A stretch of 25,828 nt of DNA from Hyphomicrobiales bacterium. Lineage in GTDB: Bacteria; Pseudomonadota; Alphaproteobacteria; Rhizobiales; Hyphomicrobiaceae. The stretch is taken from the NCBI GenBank assembly GCA_017304275.1, contig JAFKKW010000191.1:1-25828 (forward strand), written 5' to 3'. A model generated the notes under the pieces. It ran no database searches. It worked only from the letters and a program-made list of their open reading frames with translations, and had not been told where the DNA came from. Shown here piece after piece: positions 13,685-19,529 of the stretch; within the stretch, counting starts at the first letter, position 1; the number at the start of each line of letters is the position of its first letter. A program made the translations under genes and the position numbers.

Positions 13685-14473
13685 TCAGGTCATCGCCGCG
13701 CTGAGAAGCCCTGCCGAGAGCCAGCCGTTGAGATACTGCGCCACGCGGACGGGCGCCGTGTCGGGCTCGTCGAACGTGGCGGCCATCTCCGCAAGCCCCG
13801 AAAAGCATTTGCCGCGCGTTGCTTCCGTCCAGAGCATATGCTCCTCGGCGCCGAGCCGGCGCACCGTCGGCGTGCCCTCGCGGCGCCACACGAGGTAAGC
13901 CTGCGGCTCCGCCAGGCACTGCATGCCGGGTGGGGACTCTTCGTTCTTGAGGGCGCGCCAGATTTCGAACGCATTGGTTCGCAACGCGAGAAGCCCCGCG
14001 GCCGGGTGCGGCACGAACACGAGGCGCCCCCACGCCTCCGGCGGATACGCAGCAAGGGCCGAAAGGTCGAGCACCGTTGCGTCGGCGGCATCGAACGCCA
14101 GATCGAGTTGCCGCTCCAATAGAGCGATCTCCCGCAACTCGGGCGAGGCGGCGAAGCGCTCATGCGCGAGAAGCTCCGGCACATCGGACGCGTACCAGCG
14201 CGCATTGACGTGCCGCGACGGATAGAGCGCGACGTAGGCGCGCGCCATCGCTTCGAAGCGATCCCCACCCATGTGTAGCGCCAGCATCGGATGGGCGCTC
14301 CGCAGCACCTCGACGAGCCGCGCCGCGTAGGCATGGCGATAGACACCGAGCAGCACGGCATTGGTGGTGCGCGAGTTGGGCGGGATGAGCGCCAGCACAT
14401 CGTCCGCGCCGTCGACCACCGCCGCCTGGAACCGCCGCTGCAGCTCGGCAAGGGAAGGCGCCTCAGGCCCCAT
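13685..14473 (-). CDS. bufC: BufC-like protein, DUF2063 (putative RiPP-binding partner)
   Basis: This 262-residue protein has the N-terminal DUF2063 domain (about 8-105): an L-x-x-F-x-x-A-V start, a V-Y-R-H-A-Y-A-A-R-L motif (43-52), an L-x-x-x-H-P segment and an A-Y-V-A-L-Y-P-S region. The C-terminal half is less conserved. In bufferin and related MNIO clusters this protein is the partner of the oxidase and is thought to help present the precursor peptide. It starts at the ATG at 14473, 11 bases inside the end of bufB, which indicates translational coupling; the frame extends further upstream but only as a shadow of bufB. The DUF was once described as DNA-binding, which the context does not support. 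Confidence 0.87.
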   Translation of the reverse strand: MGPEAPSLAELQRRFQAAVVDGADDVLALIPPNSRTTNAVLLGVYRHAYAARLVEVLRSAHPMLALHMGGDRFEAMARAYVALYPSRHVNARWYASDVPELLAHERFAASPELREIALLERQLDLAFDAADATVLDLSALAAYPPEAWGRLVFVPHPAAGLLALRTNAFEIWRALKNEESPPGMQCLAEPQAYLVWRREGTPTVRRLGAEEHMLWTEATRGKCFSGLAEMAATFDEPDTAPVRVAQYLNGWLSAGLLSAAMT

Positions 14474-15341
14474 GTGGGCGCCCCAGGGTCTCTGCCGCAA
14501 CCGCCCGCGCCTCATCGAGCTCGCCGACAAGCTCTGCCAGCGGTGGAATGTGGTCGTCCCGTTCGATGATCGCCGACACGGGCCCGAAGTGCCGCAGCGC
14601 CGTGCGGTAGAGGTCCCACACCTCATCGCACACGATCGCATCATGCGTATCGACGATATGGCTCATGTTGTGCTCATGGCCCGCGAGATGGAACTGCACG
14701 ATCCGCTCCTTCGGCACTCCGGCGATGAAGGCATGCGCGTCGAAGTCATGGTTGAAAGCGGACACGAACACGTTGTTGACGTCGAACACCAGCCAGCATC
14801 CCGTCCGCTTCGTGAGCTCGGCGATGAACTCCCACTCGCTCATCTCCGAATGCGAGAACTGCACGTAGCTCGACACGTTCTCGAGCGCAATCGCCTGCCC
14901 CAGGTAGTCCTGGACATGCTGCACGCGCGCGACGACGTGATCGAGCGCCTCCTGCGTATAGGGCACCGGCAGCAAATCGTGCAGATTGACGCCGTGCACG
15001 CCCGTCCAGCAGAGATGATCGGAGATGAAAACCGGCTCGGCGCGCTTGGCGAGCGCCTTCAGATCGCGCAGGTAGTCCGTGTCGAGCGGCGCCGTGGAGG
15101 CGATCGAGAGAGAGACGCCGTGCATGACGATCGGATAGCGGGCCCGGATGCGGTCCAGCATCTTGAGCGGCTGCCCGCCGGGCACCATGTAGTTCTCGCT
15201 GATGACCTCGAACCAGTCGACATTGGGCGTGCCCTCGAGGATATCCTGATAATGCTGAGGTCGCAGCCCAAGCCCGAATCCGAGATAGGGCGGCTTACTC
15301 GATGCGTGCGCGCTGAGAAAATCATCGACGGCTGTGGTCAC
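14463..15341 (-). CDS. bufB: BufB: MNIO (DUF692) multinuclear iron oxidase
   Basis: MNIO enzymes are TIM-barrel proteins with two or three iron atoms that oxidatively modify cysteines in RiPP precursors; BufB converts cysteines of bufferins to thiooxazoles. The 292-residue product has the family start G-F-G-L-G-L-R-P (21-28). Candidate metal or active-site residues are H74 in H-G-V-S, D108-H109, E154 in E-N-V-S-S-Y, D187 and N190 in D-V-N-N, H218 and H222 in F-H-L-A-G-H, D231, H233 and E260 in I-I-E-R-D-D. I start at GTG 15341 because GGAGGGA lies seven bases upstream; an ATG at 15356 has no ribosome-binding site. It lies between the precursor gene and bufC, which it overlaps. Confidence 0.92.
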   Translation of the reverse strand: MTTAVDDFLSAHASSKPPYLGFGLGLRPQHYQDILEGTPNVDWFEVISENYMVPGGQPLKMLDRIRARYPIVMHGVSLSIASTAPLDTDYLRDLKALAKRAEPVFISDHLCWTGVHGVNLHDLLPVPYTQEALDHVVARVQHVQDYLGQAIALENVSSYVQFSHSEMSEWEFIAELTKRTGCWLVFDVNNVFVSAFNHDFDAHAFIAGVPKERIVQFHLAGHEHNMSHIVDTHDAIVCDEVWDLYRTALRHFGPVSAIIERDDHIPPLAELVGELDEARAVAAETLGRPHGA

Positions 15342-15419
15342 GGGCGATCCCTCCATTCAAGAAAATGGAATGTCCGGCGGCTCGACACGCGGCCACCGGA
15401 CGCTTGTTGGCGGATGGCT

Positions 15420-15686
15420 TTACTTCGCCGGTTCGAACTTCGCGCCGTCGACCTTCGAGCAGTCCGCTGCGCTCGACTCCGTGAAGCCCTGCCCCTTGCA
15501 GGCGTTCTGACCCTTGCAGGCGTTGGTCGCCGTCTTGCACGCGCTCTGGCCCTTACAGGCATTGGCGCCCATGCAATGGCCCGTTGCCTCCTCGGCGGAG
15601 AAGCTGGGGCTCGCGACGGCACCGGCCAACAGCAGCGTGGCGGCAGCGGCGGCGAGAGCGGAGCCGGAGGTCACCGAGAGTTTCAT
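15420..15686 (-). CDS. bufA2: BufA2-type bufferin precursor (cysteine-rich, exported)
   Basis: This 88-residue precursor has a Sec signal peptide (hydrophobic run 10-25, probable cleavage after S-F-S-A near 31). The mature part of about 57 residues holds six cysteines, at 38, 44, 50, 57, 63 and 76. The core has repeated C-K-G-Q units (44-47, 57-60, 63-66), with spacings of 6, 6, 7, 6 and 13. This C-K-G pattern is that of BufA2 bufferins; the BufA1 (DUF2282) type has fewer, differently spaced cysteines. The expected role is a modified periplasmic metallophore that sequesters copper. The start at 15686 is backed by AAGGAAGGAC just upstream. It is first of the bufABC-doxX genes; 78 bases separate it from bufB. 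Confidence 0.9.
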   Translation of the reverse strand: MKLSVTSGSALAAAAATLLLAGAVASPSFSAEEATGHCMGANACKGQSACKTATNACKGQNACKGQGFTESSAADCSKVDGAKFEPAK

Positions 15687-15729
15687 GGGGTTTGTCCTTC
15701 CTTGTGATGATTGAACTCCCCGGACGTTG

Positions 15730-15743
15730 AGGACAGCTTCCGC
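15730..15743 (-). promoter_or_regulatory. Shared motif upstream of bufA (candidate ECF promoter element)
   Basis: On the minus strand this reads GCGGAAGCTGTCCT, 44-57 bases before the bufA start. It matches GCGGAACCTGTCCT upstream of the ECF sigma gene (17199-17212) at 13 of 14 positions. GGAAC/GGAAG is similar to the -35 of many ECF promoters. I could not find a shared -10 element. Confidence 0.4.
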
Positions 15744-15812
15744 CTCCGGGACAGCGGCAAGCATGTCCGGAACTACGGCCCGCCATGACGCGGGTTTCAA
15801 ATCGGCTGGGAT

Positions 15813-15840
15813 AAAAAAATTCCGCGGTCCGGCGGACCGC
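15813..15840 (-). terminator. Rho-independent terminator after the anti-sigma gene
   Basis: On the minus strand GCGGTCC pairs with GGACCGC over seven bases (15834-15840 with 15824-15830, loop of three). It is followed by GGAA and seven T residues (15819-15813). It begins at the last base of the anti-sigma stop codon, so it should end the sigma/anti-sigma transcript before bufA. Confidence 0.85.
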
Positions 15841-16559
15841 TACGGCGTCGCCTTGACGAGCTTGCCGCTGAACACGACCGGGCCCGTGGGCTCGCCCGTC
15901 GGAGAGCCGCCCTTCGGCTCGAGACTGACGGCATACGTACCGTCCATCATCATGTCGTGCATTTTCCCGGTCGGCGCCATCGGTCGCACGTCCATCGCGC
16001 TGTCGTCGAACACGCCGAGCGACTTGGGCTCCGGCATGTCGTCATGCACCAGCCACAACTGATAGGATTTCTCCGGCTCCGCGGGCTTCTGCATCGCGGA
16101 GATGACGAACATGTTGCTCTTGGTATCGACGGTCAGCAGGAAGGCCGGCAGCGCCTTGTCGGCCTGCAGCACCGCCACGTATTGCGTCGGCATCTGCCGG
16201 CGCTGATAGTCCTGCAAGACGACGATACCGGCGAGCGAGGCGGCAAGCGCCGTCATGCCTGCCGCGATGTTCCGCCACCGGTTGGCGCGCCGGGCGATGG
16301 CCTGCTCGCGCGCCTTGAACGCCACGATAGTCGAACCGAGCCCGATCTGCGCGCGAATCTTGTCATAGAGACCGGCAGGCGGCGCCACTGCCGTGACATC
16401 CTCGGCAAGCGGCCCCAGGCGCCGCTCCCAATCCAATACCGCCGCATCGAATGCCGGATCGCGCGCGCGACGCGCCTCCGCCTCGGACCGTTCGGCATGC
16501 GACAGCGTGCCGAGAACATACTCGGCCGCCAGCGCATCGATGTCGTCGAGCTCGGTCAT
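15840..16559 (-). CDS. RskA-like membrane anti-sigma factor
   Basis: This protein should hold the ECF sigma factor at the membrane until a signal arrives. The 239 residues comprise an N-terminal cytoplasmic sigma-binding part (about 1-90: A-A-E-Y-V-L-G-T-L, E-R-R-L-G-P-L-A), one membrane helix (about 97-116) and a periplasmic RskA-type domain (S-Y-Q-L-W-L-V at 165-171, S-L-E-P-K-G-G-S-P-T-G at 212-222). No zinc-binding H-x3-C-x2-C is present. The periplasmic domain carries a Met/His cluster: M189, M194, M200, H201, M203, M204, M205. The ATG at 16559 overlaps the sigma stop codon as ATGA, so the pair is translationally coupled; an upstream ATG at 16571 would add four residues. Confidence 0.87.
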   Translation of the reverse strand: MTELDDIDALAAEYVLGTLSHAERSEAEARRARDPAFDAAVLDWERRLGPLAEDVTAVAPPAGLYDKIRAQIGLGSTIVAFKAREQAIARRANRWRNIAAGMTALAASLAGIVVLQDYQRRQMPTQYVAVLQADKALPAFLLTVDTKSNMFVISAMQKPAEPEKSYQLWLVHDDMPEPKSLGVFDDSAMDVRPMAPTGKMHDMMMDGTYAVSLEPKGGSPTGEPTGPVVFSGKLVKATP

Positions 16560-17104
16560 TGCTCGAGGCACCCTTTCAACTGAGCCAGGCTGCGATGCAG
16601 CCAGGTCTTGATCGTTCCTTCCGGCCGGTCGAACCGCTGGGCGAGCGCCTCGCGGCTCATGCCGTCGAGATAGGCGAGCCGCACCATCTGCCGCTTGTCG
16701 GGCTCCAGCCCCTCAAGGCAGCGGCGCAGCCGCTCCACATCCTCCCGCCGTCCCAGGATCTCGACCGGATGCTCGTCGTCGCTTTCGAGCTGCTCCAGCT
16801 CCGAAACATCCGCCTTCGGCCGCCCGGCCCACTTGCGCACCTCGTCGAGCGCCCGGTTGCGAACGATGGCCGCCATCCAGGTGACCGGAGCGGCGATCTT
16901 GGGATCGAAGTCCCGCGCCCTCTCCCAGATCTTGAAATAGCAGTCCTGCACCACGTCTTCCGCAGCCTCCTTGCTGCGCAGGATACGCAGGGCGACGGCA
17001 TAGAGTTTCGGGGACGTTGCTTGGTAAAGCGCGGCGAAAGCCGCTTCGTCCCCCCGCGCCACGCCGGCAAGGAGCACATCCAGCTTTTGGCGCGAAGAAT
17101 CCAT
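16556..17104 (-). CDS. ECF RNA polymerase sigma factor
   Basis: This 182-residue protein has the two-domain ECF layout. Region 2 spans about residues 24-90 (F-A-A-L-Y-Q-A-T-S-P-K-L-Y, E-D-V-V-Q-D-C-Y-F-K-I-W, W-M-A-A-I-V-R-N-R-A-L-D). Region 4 spans about 125-180, with the helix-turn-helix S-R-E-A-L-A-Q-R-F-D-R-P-E-G-T-I-K-T-W-L. A charged Glu-rich linker joins them. Its stop overlaps the anti-sigma start, and the bufferin genes follow on the same strand, so it probably controls its own operon and bufA. Sigma factors next to buf genes are known in Caulobacter (SigF), but there the anti-sigma factor is of a different type. The signal is inferred, not shown. Confidence 0.92.
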   Translation of the reverse strand: MDSSRQKLDVLLAGVARGDEAAFAALYQATSPKLYAVALRILRSKEAAEDVVQDCYFKIWERARDFDPKIAAPVTWMAAIVRNRALDEVRKWAGRPKADVSELEQLESDDEHPVEILGRREDVERLRRCLEGLEPDKRQMVRLAYLDGMSREALAQRFDRPEGTIKTWLHRSLAQLKGCLEQ

Positions 17105-17198
17105 CCCTGCCCACGGTTCTGGGTGCCTGTTCCCCGGTCCTTATGATCCCATTGCCTTCGGGTGTCGAGACAGGAGCACCGGCTTGCCTTAATCAGAT

Positions 17199-17212
17199 AG
17201 GACAGGTTCCGC
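17199..17212 (-). promoter_or_regulatory. Shared motif upstream of the ECF sigma gene
   Basis: On the minus strand this reads GCGGAACCTGTCCT, 95-108 bases before the sigma factor start. It differs at one position from 15730-15743 upstream of bufA. It may be a -35 element recognised by this sigma factor, giving autoregulation; no clear -10 follows. Confidence 0.4.
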
Positions 17213-17261
17213 GGCGGCCGGCCTCGGAACGGAGCATCCTGATTGTCATACGGAGGATCCC

Positions 17262-17621
17262 TTGCCGAGTTTCGGCCCGACGAGCGCTTTTGCGCCGATC
17301 CTGCTGTTGTCCGTCTCGAACATCTTCATGACGTTCGCCTGGTACGGGCACCTGAAATACAAAACCACCGCCCTCTGGATCGCCATCCTGGCAAGCTGGG
17401 GCATCGCCTTCTTCGAGTATTGCTTTGCCGTCCCCGCCAACCGGCTCGGCTCCTCGTTCTACACGACCGCCGAATTGAAGACGATCCAGGAGGTCATCAC
17501 GCTCACGGTCTTCGCCGGCTTCTCGATCCTCTATTTGAAGGAGCCGTTGACCATCAATCACCTCGTAGGCTTTGCTCTGATCGTCTCTGGGGCCTATTTC
17601 ATTTTCAAAGGCCCGCTGTGA
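17262..17621 (+). CDS. DMT-superfamily membrane protein, DUF486
   Basis: This 119-residue protein has four predicted membrane helices (about 9-27, 35-53, 75-92 and 98-116). The conserved segments fit DUF486: M-T-F-A-W-Y-G-H-L-K, the F-E-Y-C-F-A-V-P-A-N-R segment and a C-terminal G-A-Y-F-I-F-K. The family is small and related to drug/metabolite transporters; no substrate is known. I start at TTG 17262 because GGAGG lies five bases upstream and no ATG fits the usual length. It diverges from the ECF sigma gene, so the 157-base gap carries both promoters. Confidence 0.85.
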   Translation: MPSFGPTSAFAPILLLSVSNIFMTFAWYGHLKYKTTALWIAILASWGIAFFEYCFAVPANRLGSSFYTTAELKTIQEVITLTVFAGFSILYLKEPLTINHLVGFALIVSGAYFIFKGPL

Positions 17622-17631
17622 GTTTGTCCCG

Positions 17632-18228
17632 ATGGACCGCCTGAGCACCGCCATCAGCGGAATCGACGCCGCCAACAGCGCCGACCCGAACCGCATCCCG
17701 CTCGGCGACGGAACGGAGATCCCGGCGGAGCTGGCCTACGGGCAGCGCATGTCCGCCATGCTCGCACGCGTCTATCCGGACGCCTCCGAAGCTCTGCGAC
17801 TCGCGGTACGCGCCCAGCACATCCGCCGCTGGGAAGTGCCGCGCTCGAGCTATCCCATGGATCGCGGCGGCTATCTGCGCTGGCGCAAGGAGCTTGGCCG
17901 TAAGCACGCCGAGTGGGCCGGCGAGATCCTGGCGCGCTGCGGCTACGGCGAAGAGGAGATCGCCCGTGTCGGATCCCTGCTGCGCAAGGAGAACCTGCGC
18001 CGCGATCCCGAGACGCAAGCCCTCGAGGACATCGCGGCCCTCGTCTTCCTCGCCCACTACGCCGAGGACTTCGCCGCCAAACACCCGCCCGAGAAGGTCG
18101 TGAGCATCCTCGCCAAGACACTGGCCAAGATGTCCGAGCACGGCAAAGCGGCCGCCGCCACACTCGATCTTTCACCCGCCGTGCACCACGCACTCGAGGC
18201 GGCGGCCGCGCAGTCGGATGATCCATGA
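17632..18228 (+). CDS. DUF4202 protein
   Basis: This 198-residue, soluble, helix-rich protein matches the DUF4202 pattern: R-A-Q-H-I-R-R-W-x-V-P-R-x-x-Y-P-M-D-R-x-G-Y-L-x-W-R (about 60-85), followed by H92 and a later L-A-H-Y motif. The conserved His and Arg residues suggest an active site, but no reaction is established. It starts 10 bases after the DUF486 gene and overlaps the CbiX-like gene by ATGA (18225-18228). The coupling suggests a role near tetrapyrrole or sirohaem metabolism; this is guilt by association only. Confidence 0.82.
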   Translation: MDRLSTAISGIDAANSADPNRIPLGDGTEIPAELAYGQRMSAMLARVYPDASEALRLAVRAQHIRRWEVPRSSYPMDRGGYLRWRKELGRKHAEWAGEILARCGYGEEEIARVGSLLRKENLRRDPETQALEDIAALVFLAHYAEDFAAKHPPEKVVSILAKTLAKMSEHGKAAAATLDLSPAVHHALEAAAAQSDDP

Positions 18229-18974
18229 GCGCCGAGCACAAGAAGCTCGCCGTCGTGCTCGCGAGCCACGGCGATCGGGGCGGCGCCTCGCCCAACGCCG
18301 CCCTGCATCGCCAGGCCGAGGCGGTGCACGTGCTCACGGGCCTCACCGTTTTGACGGGCATGCTCAAGGGTGATGCCACCATAGAGCAGGCCATTACGGA
18401 CGCTGCTGCGACGGGCGCCGCGCGCGTTGCCGTCTATCCGCTGTTCATGGCCGACGGTTACTTCGTGCAGAAGGTCCGCGAGCGCGTCAACGCGGCAGGC
18501 GTGACACCCGAGCCCCTGATGCTGACACCGCTCGGCCTCGACCCCGGATTGCCTGACATTCTCGTGCAAGAGGCCCTTGCGGCAGCGTCCGCCGCCGGCC
18601 TCGACGCCGCGACCTCGCGGCTTCTCATCGTCGGCCACGGCTCGAAGCTCGGGCCTGCGTCCGCCGCCGCCACGCGCAAAGCCGCCGCACGCGCAGCCCT
18701 CATCCGCCGCTTCGCAAGCGTCACGACGGCCTTTCTCGAGGAGGAGCCCTTCGTCGAGGATGCGCTCCGCGCGAGCATCGTACCGACCATCGTCGCCGGC
18801 TTCTTCTTCGGCGACGGCATGCACGCCGGCGAGGACGTCCCCGACGCCATCGCCGAAACGGGCGCCAGCGCCGTCTACACCGGCGCCATCGGCAACAGTC
18901 CCGCCGTCGCTCCCCTCATCGCCGCCGCACTGACCGCAGAAGTCAGCCGCCGAGACGGCTCAGGACACGCGTGA
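18225..18974 (+). CDS. CbiX/SirB-like sirohydrochlorin chelatase, two-half form
   Basis: CbiX/SirB enzymes insert Co or Fe into sirohydrochlorin. The 249-residue product consists of two homologous halves. Half one has A-S-H-G-D (H15) and V-Y-P-L-F-M-A-D-G-Y-F (70-80). Half two has V-G-H-G-S (H138) and F-F-F-G-D-G-M-H-A-G (193-202, H200). The catalytic His pair is therefore complete only in the second half; the first has Tyr79 where the second His is expected. It is translationally coupled to DUF4202. Its 3' end overlaps the convergent GrpB-like gene by 32 bases. The metal and the tetrapyrrole cannot be told from sequence alone. Confidence 0.82.
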   Translation: MSAEHKKLAVVLASHGDRGGASPNAALHRQAEAVHVLTGLTVLTGMLKGDATIEQAITDAAATGAARVAVYPLFMADGYFVQKVRERVNAAGVTPEPLMLTPLGLDPGLPDILVQEALAAASAAGLDAATSRLLIVGHGSKLGPASAAATRKAAARAALIRRFASVTTAFLEEEPFVEDALRASIVPTIVAGFFFGDGMHAGEDVPDAIAETGASAVYTGAIGNSPAVAPLIAAALTAEVSRRDGSGHA

Positions 18975-19461
18975 CGAAGGCACTCTTCGCGGCACGATAG
19001 ATGTCCATCGGCTGTCCATCGAAGTCTCGTTTCAGCGCGTTGTATTGGGTGACAAGCTCCGGATCCTGCCGCAATGCATCGACGAAGAGATGGAAATAGT
19101 CGTCCTCTCCGCCGGCCGTCGTGAGCTGGATGCCGAGATGCGGCGAGGTCGAGCCATCCTCAAACGACGAGAAGCTCTCGCTGCGCTTGGAGCCGACGTT
19201 CCGGGCGAACCGCGCGGCCAACGCCGCATCGGCCGCACAAAAATCCTCCGCCGCGACCCGCACGACAATATCGAGATCGCCCTTCGTCAGGCATCCCGGC
19301 ACCGCCGTTGCACCGATATGACGGATGTCCGCGGATGCGGGCAGCGTACGCCGAAGCTCAGCCGCGATCCGCTCGAACAATCGCTCTGCATCCGCACGCG
19401 CCCGATCGTGGTCGGGATGCAGCGAGAAATCCGACTCGGGCGGCTGCTCTGACGACCCCAT
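18943..19461 (-). CDS. GrpB-like (UPF0157) nucleotidyltransferase-fold protein
   Basis: This 172-residue protein has the family motif H-I-G-A-T-A-V-P-G-x-x-x-K-G-D-L-D-I-V-V (about 48-67), which resembles the metal- and nucleotide-binding core of nucleotidyltransferases. A central L-F-V-D-A-L-R and C-terminal Y-N-A-L-K-R also fit GrpB proteins. Their function is not well established. I start at ATG 19461, which has TGAGGT five bases upstream; a TTG at 19473 would run into the pnp terminator T-run. It lies directly downstream of the pnp terminator on the same strand, so it depends on read-through or a weak promoter there. Confidence 0.8.
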   Translation of the reverse strand: MGSSEQPPESDFSLHPDHDRARADAERLFERIAAELRRTLPASADIRHIGATAVPGCLTKGDLDIVVRVAAEDFCAADAALAARFARNVGSKRSESFSSFEDGSTSPHLGIQLTTAGGEDDYFHLFVDALRQDPELVTQYNALKRDFDGQPMDIYRAAKSAFVTRVLSRLGG

Positions 19462-19474
19462 GGGATACCTCAAA

Positions 19475-19506
19475 CAAAAAAACGGCGGCGAATGTCTCGC
19501 CGCCGT
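19475..19506 (-). terminator. Rho-independent terminator of pnp
   Basis: On the minus strand ACGGCGGCGA pairs with TCGCCGCCGT over ten bases (19497-19506 with 19482-19491, loop of five). It is followed by a run of T residues (19482-19476). It lies 23 bases after the pnp stop codon. Confidence 0.92.
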
Positions 19507-19529
19507 CTTCTGATCTCAAATCGCGCGGG

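Noticed and set aside
14361..15707. A 448-codon plus-strand frame across bufA-bufB
   Set aside because: It is antisense to clearly recognisable bufferin genes and has no domain of its own.
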